The notes beneath the pieces are model-generated. The model saw only the letters and a list, made by a program, of their open reading frames with translations. It made no database searches and was not told the DNA's origin. Source: an uncultured Clostridia bacterium (GTDB taxonomy: Bacteria > Bacillota > Clostridia > Christensenellales > UBA1242). Taken from it: a DNA stretch of 64,000 nt. The stretch is taken from the NCBI GenBank assembly GCA_947366895.1, contig CANBBP010000003.1:62001-126000 (forward strand), in the 5' to 3' direction. Positions within the stretch are counted from its first letter, which is position 1. Every line of letters starts with the position of its first letter. Positions 52,804-61,900 of the stretch are shown here, piece after piece. The position numbers and the translations under genes are program-made.

Positions 52804-53847
52804 ATGAAATTACAAAACATATCTATACATAAAAACAAAACTTGTAATACATGGTATACAAGATATAGAGTAAATGGCAAACAAATTTATATTAGTGCAA
52901 AAACTCAAAAAGAATGTTATGACAAATTAAAAGAGAAATTGAAGATACTTAAAAAAGAAAAACAATCAAAGTTTTATACTTTACAACTCTGGTATGAAAA
53001 ATGGCTTGAACTTTTTAAGTTTAAAAAAGTAAAAGAAAGTACTTTAAATGATTATAAATTTATGCTTAAAAATATTAATGAAAAATTGCTTAAAAAAGAT
53101 ATTAGTAAAATTACAAAGATAGAATTAATAGAACAAATTAATAATATTAAAGGTGAAAGACAAAGGGAAAAGACTTTTGTATTTTTAAAAGATATTTTTA
53201 CAAAAGCATTTAATTACAATGTTACAAAAGAAAATATATTTTCTATTTTAGAGAAACCTAAACATACTAAAAAATGTGGTTCTGCAATGACAGAAGAAGA
53301 ACAAAACATATTTATTGAAAAATGTTTAAATAACAATGGAATTATATTTTTGATTGCTCTTTATCAAGGTTTAAGAAGGGGAGAATGTTTAGCCCTAACA
53401 AATGAAGATTTTGATATTAATAATAAATTACTAATTATTAATAAAAGTCAAAATGAACAAAACAAAATATCTAGTACTAAAAATGAATATAGTAATAGAA
53501 AAGTACCATTATTTAATAATACCATAAATTTATTAAAAACAACCAAATTACTAAAAATTAAAGGCAAATTGTTTAAATATACAACCCATTCCATACAAGA
53601 TAATTTTAAAAAGATTTTAAAGGAATGTAACTTTAATAAAGATTATAGAATACACGACCTAAGACATACATTTATTACAAATTGTAAAAACCAAAACATA
53701 CCTGAACATATTATACAAAGTTGGGTAGGTCATAACATAGGAAGTAATGTTACAAGTAAAGTATATACACATATCACAAGTGATAAAAAAGAGATAGAAA
53801 TATTAAATAAATTCTACTCAAATTCTACTCAAAAAAAAGAAGATTGA
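52804..53847 (+). CDS. int: Tyrosine-recombinase phage integrase
   Basis: 347 aa from ATG 52804. N-terminal AP2-like arm-binding domain (TWYTRYRVNGKQIYISAKTQ, residues 16-35), SAM-like core-binding domain (60-150) and catalytic domain with Arg191 (QGLRRGE), a Lys near 226, His284/Arg287/His288 (HDLRHTF), His310 (VGHNIG) and Tyr321 (KVYTHI). The gene ends 70 bases from attR in a terminator that contains its TGA stop. Integrates the phage into the tRNA-Glu 3' end. An in-frame open extension exists upstream (see the frameshifted ORF). Confidence 0.93.
   Translation: MKLQNISIHKNKTCNTWYTRYRVNGKQIYISAKTQKECYDKLKEKLKILKKEKQSKFYTLQLWYEKWLELFKFKKVKESTLNDYKFMLKNINEKLLKKDISKITKIELIEQINNIKGERQREKTFVFLKDIFTKAFNYNVTKENIFSILEKPKHTKKCGSAMTEEEQNIFIEKCLNNNGIIFLIALYQGLRRGECLALTNEDFDINNKLLIINKSQNEQNKISSTKNEYSNRKVPLFNNTINLLKTTKLLKIKGKLFKYTTHSIQDNFKKILKECNFNKDYRIHDLRHTFITNCKNQNIPEHIIQSWVGHNIGSNVTSKVYTHITSDKKEIEILNKFYSNSTQKKED
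53811..53832 (+). repeat. Right integrase arm-site candidate: two tandem ATTCTACTCAA
   Basis: Same tandem 11-bp repeats as at 41468-41489, here encoding FYSNSTQ at the integrase C-terminus. An inverted repeat ATATATTGT (53871-53879) / ACAATATAT (53902-53910) lies between this and attR. Confidence 0.6.
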
Positions 53848-53863
53848 AAAATCAATCTTCTTT
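53831..53863. terminator. Bidirectional terminator at the prophage right end
   Basis: GAAGATTGA-aaaa-TCAATCTTC, with TTT to the right and eight A's to the left. Rightward it ends the integrase mRNA; leftward, with eight T's, it can end transcripts of the tRNA-Glu operon whose own terminator was displaced. Confidence 0.8.
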
Positions 53864-53916
53864 AAGCACCATATATTGTATTTTTCTCTTACCAACCAAA
53901 CACAATATATTGAAAA

Positions 53917-53944
53917 TGGTGATCCCGACGGGATTCGAACCCAT
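53917..53944. repeat. attR: 28-bp repeat within the intact tRNA-Glu gene
   Basis: Identical to 41395-41422; this copy is joined to the tRNA 5' part, so insertion left the tRNA functional. Confidence 0.92.
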
Positions 53945-53991
53945 GATACCGCCGTGAAAGGGCGATGTCTTAACCGCTTGACCACGGGACC
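53917..53991 (-). tRNA. tRNA-Glu (TTC), phage integration site
   Basis: 75 nt with encoded CCA. Acceptor GGTCCCG/CGGGATC, anticodon loop CTTTCAC gives TTC (Glu), T-loop TTCGAAT. Its last 28 bases are the phage attachment core. Confidence 0.95.
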
Positions 53992-54026
53992 ATATTATTG
54001 TTTAATTTAACCATTTAATTTAAAAA

Positions 54027-54102
54027 TGGTAGTGGCGGTTAGATTTGAACTAACGACCTTTCGGGTATGAACCGAATGCTATAACCCCTAAGCTACGCCA
54101 CC
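54027..54102 (-). tRNA. tRNA with CAT anticodon (Met, or Ile2 if lysidine-modified)
   Basis: 76 nt with encoded CCA. Acceptor GGTGGCG/CGCCACT (first pair G-U), anticodon loop GTTCATACC region gives CAT, T-loop TTCAAAT. The first base pair argues against an initiator tRNA. Elongator Met is the simplest call. Co-transcribed with tRNA-Glu. Confidence 0.88.
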
Positions 54103-54120
54103 ACAACTAACAGCATATGT

Positions 54121-54149
54121 ATTATAATTTAATTTTATTGTTGTGTCAA
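54121..54149 (-). promoter_or_regulatory. Perfect consensus promoter of the tRNA-Met/Glu operon
   Basis: Minus strand TTGACA (54149-54144), 17-base spacer, TATAAT (54126-54121), 19 bases before the first tRNA. Confidence 0.9.
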
Positions 54150-54263
54150 CATTTTTTTTTAATTTAAAGATACATATTTTGGTATTTAATAAAAAGATTA
54201 TATATTTTTTATTTTTATTATTTTATTTTCATACCTTTTTTTATAAATTTATTAGTTTAAAAT

Positions 54264-54299
54264 AAAAAAAACCATAACTATTTTAATTATGGCTTTTTT
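54264..54299. terminator. Terminator downstream of the M60-like gene
   Basis: ACCATAA / TTATGGC arms flanked by A-run and T-run, between the tRNA operon and the peptidase gene. Confidence 0.75.
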
Positions 54300-54340
54300 A
54301 TTTACTTTAGTTTTTTTGACAATATATTAATATCTATTAT

Positions 54341-57300
54341 TTAAAATACTACAAAGGAGTCTATATTAGATTCGCCTCTACAAACTACTTTTACAGTGTG
54401 TTCCTTGTTTTCAAGTTCTTTTGTTAGATAGGAAACAACAATATCGCTATTATTTTGAACAATATCGCTTGAAGCCATTTCTATGCCATCTATGAAAACA
54501 ACAAAATCTCTAGTGAATGCTTTAGAAGATAATATTGCAAGCCTTGACCCAGTAAAGTTGAAAGATATTGAACTATCGTTTTTGCCTATATATACATGAC
54601 CAAATGATGATAGAGTTTGTTTTCCTCTCCAACTACCAGAATAAGTAAAATCATCTAAGTCAGGGGATAATTGTTTACCAGTTAGAGAATAACTAAAATT
54701 GATATTTCTTATAGCCGCATATCCATATCCATTTTGTGAAGATTCTGCTGTTTTTCTTACTTCAAGTTTATAATATCTAAATTCTTTAACATCAAAATTA
54801 AAGGCTAGTGTTGTGCCACTTACAGCTCCATCATCAAAACTAGTTATAACTTCTAAATAATCTAAAGATTTACCAACCCATAAGGTTATTGACCTCGGAG
54901 TTTGATTTTTATTAGATGAACCGTTATATAAAAATCCTGAAAGAACAAATCTATTTGCTGTAATTTCTTTTCCTAAATCTATAGTAAATGACCATGGTTT
55001 AGTTGCCATTGAAGTAGGAGAAGAGCAGACATTGTTTTCATCAGAATCTATCAAATTTTCGCCAGGATAATTTGAAGGAAAACCAGTAGTATCAACTATT
55101 TTAATATTTGGAAAATAATTAATATTAGTATTATAAGATGTTCCATAGGTATAAGAGTAATTTCTTTTGTACATGTAGTCAGTTTCAAAACTATTGTCAG
55201 AGAATTGATAAGTATCTCTATAAGCTGTTGCATAAGTTACATTAACATGTTCAGGAGCATAATCTTGAACTTCTCCTGAGTCTTCATTAATGGTTCCTTG
55301 TTCTGGAACAAATTTGCCCCAACCAACACCTAAGAACGAAGTGGTACCACCCTTTTGACCTGTTACCATAACTGCTTTAAAATGTACCCAAGTTCCAGCA
55401 GCTAGTTCATAATCTGCATAAGTTCCTTCTGCTGTTGGGAAATTATAATTGTTTGCTGTTTGAGCAAAATGTGCTGCTTTTTCATAAGTTTTGCCCTCAT
55501 CAAAAGAAACAAATAAAGCTACATTCCATCTGCCTCGAATGGATATTCTATATTTTGCTGTTTCATCGGCATAAATTTTTCCTTTAAGTTCAACAACACT
55601 ATTTAATGGAACATTATCGCCTTCTTGATTTGTGTACCATATGTCAGTGTTACAGTTTTGGATTTTATTTTTATTGTCAACTTGTTCTTTTGATGAATAT
55701 CCTGCATAATTGTTTTCAAATGCAGTTACAGCATCGGTATAAGCAGAGCCTGAGTCGTAAGTATAAGTTGTTCTTGTTAAAACACTTTTATTCATTTCAT
55801 AACTTTGTTCAAATTCAAGAATTAGTTCTACATCTTCTATATTTCTAGAACCAAAATTTGGGTCACTTTCAAAAGCAGAGGTTTTAGTAAGTTCTAGGGT
55901 AACTCTTATTTCACCTGATTCTTTATGATTTGGGTCTGGGATATAGGTATAAACTCCCTCGGTTTCAGTTTCTACTATTTGACCATATTCAGCTACAGGG
56001 GTTGATTTTACTGTAAAGTTAAAATCATTAGGTAAAACTATGCTTCCTTGATTATATATATTACCAGTTCCTAATTCGTATTTTCTAAGGTCAATAGTAA
56101 ATTCTTCGCCATAAGGAATAACATAAGGTTGCATGGTTTTTATGTCTTTCTTTTTATTATCATAAGTATATGTTCTTCCTGTTTGATAAATACAAGATAC
56201 AGGAACAAACAATGGAAGAGTAGTATCTTTATATGAATTAACAATATCATCAGTTATGCCAAATTCGGTAGGACCATTTTCTGGGTGATTATAAGTGCCA
56301 CTTAGGATATTTCTAAAATAGTATGTCATATCATTATGAGTGGTTTCTTGCCATGCCCGTAAGTAACCAGTATAACTTTGCCCGTAACCTCTGCTTTGTT
56401 GTTTTACTTTAGATTGAATAAAGTTTTCCGGCCCAAAATTATGAAGTAGGGTTGCGTATAATGTTAGTCCCTGATTACCATTACTTGCTCCGCCAGTTTT
56501 CATTTTTAATACTTCACTTAATGCCCAAGTTGCACTTGTGTAACTATTCCAGCCACCAAGTCCTTGTGCTCCATAAGAACCTATACTTCTATTTGCTGAA
56601 ATTTTAGTAAATAGAGCATAAGAAACAAGAGTCATTGCATTATTTGTTACTTCACCACCATTGCCAACACCAAAGCCTTGGAAATTATGATGATATTCAT
56701 GGAAATTGCCCCATGAACCACTATTAACAATACCATTATAGTTAAGAGCATTTCTCATCCAGTCTGCTGGACAATTAACTGACCTTCTACCAGGGAATGC
56801 AACTGCGGCACCTGCTGCAACAAATGAGTCATATAGGAAAACTATACCTTGGGATGAACCTGTTGTTGTAACTGTGGACACTTTTTCCCATAGTATTGCT
56901 ACTTTATAAAGGTCATCATATGAGTAACTGCTAGCATAAAGTCTAGGCCCTGAATGAAGTACACCATAACTCCAAACTTCTAAATCGAAATATGGGACAG
57001 ATGATTTTAAGCTTTGTTCAAAATCACCTTTTGTGGTGTATCCTAAAATAAAGTGAGGATAAGTTACAGCACCTGAAATTGTGGTAGTAAAAGTAGCATT
57101 TGTGTTTCTTATATAAATAGGACCACCAATAAAGGAACCAATATAGCCCGTGTATGTTTTTGTTGATTCATCGTAAAAAGTTGTATTTTTATTTAAAACA
57201 AGAGTATTAAGTAAAACAGGAATTCTTTGCATTTGATTTTTTTCAGTCCAAATATTGTTTGCTTGACCATTATATAATGCCTGACCTATATGGAAGGTTA

Positions 57301-58372
57301 AACCGCCAGTGGCATTCATATCACTTTCACTTATTGTTACTTTAATAACTTCGCCAGCAGGAGCATAAAGCCCTGTAACTCCATAGCCATTGTATCCTCG
57401 TGGTCTCATAGTAATTTGTTTAACTACACCTTGTTCGCTATCAGAAACATCTCCAAGATATAGACCAACTGAAGCAGTATGTTTATAAAGTTTTCTGCGT
57501 CTACCATCCATTAATGCTGGTGATGGGTCGGATGTTGTGCCATTATATAAATAACCATTTGAATTAATCCATTTATAAGCACCTTTTTTACTAGGATTAC
57601 CTGCGTTAGCTGTATCAACAGATGCAAGGGAATTTGCTTCACTAATAAGGGCATCTCTTAAAGGGGCATTTGCATCGCCTAAAACTGTTTTTAAAGTATA
57701 GCCATATTTAGGGTAGCCAGTAGGTAGTCCTTCATCTTGAGTCTTTTTAGGGATATTTCTATCTACGAGGTCGGTTATGACACCAGAATAGCCTACAGCG
57801 GTAGTTGTTTTATAGTTTTCTACATCATAAGATTGTCTAGCCTCATTCATTAAAAATTGATTTCTTAAAGCAAGTAAAGTTACTGTTGTGTCTAGCCATG
57901 AACCAACTGAAAACATAGTAACTATTAATAATATAGATGCTACAAATCCCACTCTGAATTTAGAAGATTTAAATTTTTTAAAGAAATTTTTAAAAAACAA
58001 AATAAAGGAATTTTGACCATTTTTGTTTTTATTGTTAGCTGGTTTTGAATTAGTGGATTTAGTTGAAAACTCGCTGGTCTTGTTTTGGTTAGAGTAATTG
58101 CCATAATTTAAATTGTTATAATTACTGCCATGACTTGTTGGAGTAGAACTTTTACTTTGAGTGCTAGAACCTGCTAATTTAGTACTATTTAAAGCCGACT
58201 TATTGTTCATATTTTTATTTATTGAAGAGTTAAAATTGGTGCCTCTATTTGTACTAACAGGTTTTGAATAACTATTTTGTGAGTTTATATTTGACCTAGA
58301 AGATTTAGGTAAATTTTGTGTGCTTGATTTTGAATTTATAGATTTTGAAGTTTTATTATCATTAATAGGCAT
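54341..58372 (-). CDS. M60-like surface metallopeptidase with F5/8-type C domain
   Basis: 1,343 aa. An Asn/Ser-rich cytosolic N-terminus (1-125), basic stretch and one membrane helix (about 141-160), so a type II anchor; the rest is outside. The peptidase M60 domain has GGPIYIRNTNATFTTTISGA and the zinc motif HEYHH (His558, Glu559, His562) followed by FGVGNGGEVTNNAMTL with the downstream Glu. After beta domains and a PA14-like segment (IYADETAKYRISIRG) comes an F5/8C/CBM32-like domain (NRFVLSGFLYNG...RSITLWVG). M60 enzymes cleave mucin-type O-glycoproteins, suggesting a mucosal host. Confidence 0.82.
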   Translation of the reverse strand: MPINDNKTSKSINSKSSTQNLPKSSRSNINSQNSYSKPVSTNRGTNFNSSINKNMNNKSALNSTKLAGSSTQSKSSTPTSHGSNYNNLNYGNYSNQNKTSEFSTKSTNSKPANNKNKNGQNSFILFFKNFFKKFKSSKFRVGFVASILLIVTMFSVGSWLDTTVTLLALRNQFLMNEARQSYDVENYKTTTAVGYSGVITDLVDRNIPKKTQDEGLPTGYPKYGYTLKTVLGDANAPLRDALISEANSLASVDTANAGNPSKKGAYKWINSNGYLYNGTTSDPSPALMDGRRRKLYKHTASVGLYLGDVSDSEQGVVKQITMRPRGYNGYGVTGLYAPAGEVIKVTISESDMNATGGLTFHIGQALYNGQANNIWTEKNQMQRIPVLLNTLVLNKNTTFYDESTKTYTGYIGSFIGGPIYIRNTNATFTTTISGAVTYPHFILGYTTKGDFEQSLKSSVPYFDLEVWSYGVLHSGPRLYASSYSYDDLYKVAILWEKVSTVTTTGSSQGIVFLYDSFVAAGAAVAFPGRRSVNCPADWMRNALNYNGIVNSGSWGNFHEYHHNFQGFGVGNGGEVTNNAMTLVSYALFTKISANRSIGSYGAQGLGGWNSYTSATWALSEVLKMKTGGASNGNQGLTLYATLLHNFGPENFIQSKVKQQSRGYGQSYTGYLRAWQETTHNDMTYYFRNILSGTYNHPENGPTEFGITDDIVNSYKDTTLPLFVPVSCIYQTGRTYTYDNKKKDIKTMQPYVIPYGEEFTIDLRKYELGTGNIYNQGSIVLPNDFNFTVKSTPVAEYGQIVETETEGVYTYIPDPNHKESGEIRVTLELTKTSAFESDPNFGSRNIEDVELILEFEQSYEMNKSVLTRTTYTYDSGSAYTDAVTAFENNYAGYSSKEQVDNKNKIQNCNTDIWYTNQEGDNVPLNSVVELKGKIYADETAKYRISIRGRWNVALFVSFDEGKTYEKAAHFAQTANNYNFPTAEGTYADYELAAGTWVHFKAVMVTGQKGGTTSFLGVGWGKFVPEQGTINEDSGEVQDYAPEHVNVTYATAYRDTYQFSDNSFETDYMYKRNYSYTYGTSYNTNINYFPNIKIVDTTGFPSNYPGENLIDSDENNVCSSPTSMATKPWSFTIDLGKEITANRFVLSGFLYNGSSNKNQTPRSITLWVGKSLDYLEVITSFDDGAVSGTTLAFNFDVKEFRYYKLEVRKTAESSQNGYGYAAIRNINFSYSLTGKQLSPDLDDFTYSGSWRGKQTLSSFGHVYIGKNDSSISFNFTGSRLAILSSKAFTRDFVVFIDGIEMASSDIVQNNSDIVVSYLTKELENKEHTVKVVCRGESNIDSFVVF

Positions 58373-58997
58373 GTTGTTTTCTCCATATCATGAATTTAAT
58401 TAGTTATTATGTATAGTTTATAATAAATAACTAGTAAACTAATAGTACTATTATATTATAAATCTATATAATTGCAAATAGAAAATTCAGGAAAATTGTA
58501 AAAACGAAACTATATAATGACATTTTAGCAGTTAAAAAAGGTTTAAATTTTTAAATATTTTATTAAATTTTTAACAAAATAGCATTAAAAAATAGATAAA
58601 ATACACAAAAAATATATGAAAATTTTTTAGAAAAATTTAATAAAAATGCTTTAAAATAATTAAATATTTTAATAAAAAAATAGCAAAAAAATCATAAAAA
58701 ATTAGCAATTTTTTATAAAAAAATAATAAAAATAATCAAGAAAAAATAGTTAAAAATGTACATATTTTTAGCAATATAACAAACAAAATTAGATAATAAA
58801 ACTAATAAAATTTTGTCAAGCAAAATCACTATAAAAAAGTTCTATATTGGGCATAAAATCTATTAAAAAAGGTTTGTTAAAAAAATGCCTATAATATATA
58901 ATATTTGTATCATACTAACTAATGAAGAAATACGCGTAATTATTTATTTAGAATATTTTTATTAAATAAAAAACGCAAAAAAATACAAAGGGAAACA
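58373..58997. other. A/T-rich gap between two divergent surface-protein genes
   Basis: No ORF. Runs of A and T dominate about 58550-58760. A TATAAT-like cluster at about 58890-58905 is a plausible promoter for the rightward gene at 58998. Confidence 0.4.
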
Positions 58998-61900
58998 ATG
59001 AAAATGAAAACCAAAAAAAGTGTAAGTTTTATATTCTCAGTAATCTTTGCTTTAACTTGTTTTTTAACAGGTCTTAGTGCTTGTTTATTTGTATCTAAAG
59101 GGTTGGGAGTAAATGCCGAAAGTACTGCCACATCAGTAAGCATTGGTTCAACTGTTAAATTTGGTGAATATCCTCAAAAAGAGTTAAAGAATGCTAGTGA
59201 ACTTTCAACACTTGTAAACAAGTTAAAGTTTAGTTCTGGTTTAACCAAATGGTTTAATGAGGATGGAACTTCAAACATAACAAACACAAGTAATGTTCCC
59301 ATTAGTGAATTTACACTTGACACCTATTGTAAAAATAATGGTTTTGAAAATGTTTCCAATGATGATATTTCCTACAATGTTAAAACGGGATATTTTACTG
59401 TTAAAAGAAAAGTAGGAGAACTTGATAAAGGTGAAAAGTTTGTTGAATTTGTAAGTGGCGATTATGCTTTAAATACATATGCAGATAGATATTCAACTTC
59501 AAGTATTGCTTCAGAAGTTACTCCATTTAAAAATCCATTAGCAGAGGGAGAAACTGAATACAATAATCCTTATCTAGCAGGTAATACTTATTATTTTAAA
59601 GTTGAACCTATTGAGTGGATTGTTTTAAATAATGAAAATGGTTCTATAAATTTAATTGCAAAGGATACTTTATTTGCAAGCAGAAATAATAATATCCCAG
59701 CTTATTCTTATGCTTATTCATCTTTAAGATTATTTTTAAATGGTAAAACCAGCACTTTATATGCAGTTAATAATGAAACTCCTTATAGTTATGACTATTC
59801 TACTTATCACAACTTTTTGACCCAAGCTTTTAATAGTGAAGAACAAGAAGTTATAAAAGCAGAGACAAGAAGTTTAAACGATGTTTATGCTTTATACAAT
59901 ACAGGCTCTCGTGGTGGAGATGAAAAAACAAACTACCACTACTATAACACTACTTATAAATATTTTGTAACCGAAAGTGATGAAAGTGCAATAAATGTTT
60001 CTACTCGCGTTTATATTGCCGAAACTGACCTAGAGATTCCAGAAGGTAGTATAAAATTAAATGTTAAAGCAGAACCTGTTCCAACTATTCAAGATAAAGT
60101 TTATTTATTATCTTATAACGAGTTTGTTAATCATTTTGATACTGAAGAAAAAAGAGTTTCTCAAGGCACTCCTTTTGCAATTGCAACAGGTGTAAAGGGA
60201 AGTTATACAGGGGGAGCTAATTATAGTTTTACTCAAGATATTACCTATTCATTAGGAGTTACCGAGGATGGTAGTGAAAGTTTAAAAAATTATTTTGTAA
60301 CTAATACTGGAAGTATTGAAACAACTTCAAGTGATAGTAATATAGGGGTAAGACCTGCCATAACTTTAGATGCTTCAAAAATTGGTTTAATTTTAGGAGA
60401 AGATACTTCTTTGCGTGCAGGCAGTGCAAGTTCAAATTTAACCAACGTTTCAACAATTTTTGATGAATCAGCAAGACTTGTTTATTTAAAAGATGCTAGA
60501 AGATATCAAGAAAATTTTTATGTAACAAATTTAGTTAGCAAAGAAAAAATTGCAGGAGATAAAAAAGCTGTTGAAGTAAATTTAAATTATTTTAATGCAA
60601 GAACTAAATCTAGTAATCTTCCTTTAAATGATAGTTTAGTTTCAAGCGAAGTATCTTATAAAATAAGTGCAATAATCAGAAATGATTATGGTGAAGCAAT
60701 TTGTTATGGAACAATTATTAGTGGTAACTTTTCTACAAGCGGAGAACTTTTCTTTATGTTTGAAGTTGATAGTGAAGAAAAATATACCATAGAAATTGTA
60801 GAAGAAAGTGTATATGTTAATTATAAAATATTAAGTAAAACTGCTTTACAACATAATACTCTTTACATTGATGGACAAAATGGTAACGATTCACGAGATG
60901 GTTTAACCGAAGAAACAAGTATAGCAAGTTTACCTAAAGCACTAGAAATTGTAGAAAAAAATGGCATTAAAGATATTTGTGTTCTTTCTGCTATTGATGT
61001 TAAAGCGGTTTCAGGTAGATATGAAATTGCTTGTAGTCACGATTTAACTTTCTATCATGAAGATAATGGTTATTTGTTTGAAAATGATTTAGCAAATCCT
61101 TGCGAAATTTATATAGGTTCAGAAGATGCAAGAAAGCAAGGTACCATAACTTTTGATGGTAAGCATGGTAATAGCGGAGTAATGGTGATAGATAACTTTT
61201 ATAGTTCTTTAACCATTTATGATAATGTTATTATAAAAGATTATGATACAAGTTTAGACATCTTTGATATGACGGGTTGTGATGTTTATGTTAATGGTGG
61301 CTTATTTACAGATATTATAACTTCAGGTTATTTCTTTAAAAACTTACTTGCTAGTGAAAATCTTCAAGCAAATCAAAATAATGCATTAAATGAATTTAAT
61401 GGTGGCTTATTTACAAAATCAAATGTTAAGGGTGTAGTTTTAGGAAATCTTGCTGATGTTAGTCTTTATAATTTTACTGTAAAAGATAATGAATTTGAAA
61501 ACCTTATTAATGCTAGTTATAATGCTAGTGTTGTAATAGGCGAAGTTAATGGTAGAGGAAAAGTTTCAATAACTGCTAATAGAATAACAGGTAAGGGCTG
61601 TATTGAAGTGGGTTCCGCTACTGGAGAACCAAGCAATGTTACTATTATAAATGGGGAATTTCTTAATAATCAGGGCTCTTCATTTAGCCCTGGTGGTGTA
61701 TATGCAAAGTATTGCTCTTCAGTAATTGTTAATGGCGGAAAATTTACAGGTAATACAGCTAATGGAACGGAAGGCGGCTCAGTTTTTACTTTAGATAGTG
61801 GGGCAACCATTGAAATAACAGGTGGTGAATATTCTTCAAACACAGGAGAATATGGTGTTTTAAGAGCAACTACAACTGATGAACTTATTGATAACCTAAA

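Larger units (their letters stand above)
41395..53944. mobile_element. Integrated filamentous phage (inovirus-like prophage), about 12.5 kb
   Basis: Bounded by 28-bp identical direct repeats (41395-41422 and 53917-53944) corresponding to the 3' end of tRNA-Glu. It carries the hallmark set: HUH rolling-circle initiator (42432), Zot/pI assembly ATPase (44285), a small single-helix membrane protein (49010), two large N-terminally anchored virion-protein candidates (45612, 47747), a possible ssDNA-binding protein, a hairpin-rich intergenic region, a repressor/operator switch and a tyrosine integrase next to attR. No major capsid, terminase or tail genes and no secretin, as expected for a filamentous phage of a single-membrane host. 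It was identified by motif and layout, not by database search. Confidence 0.85.
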
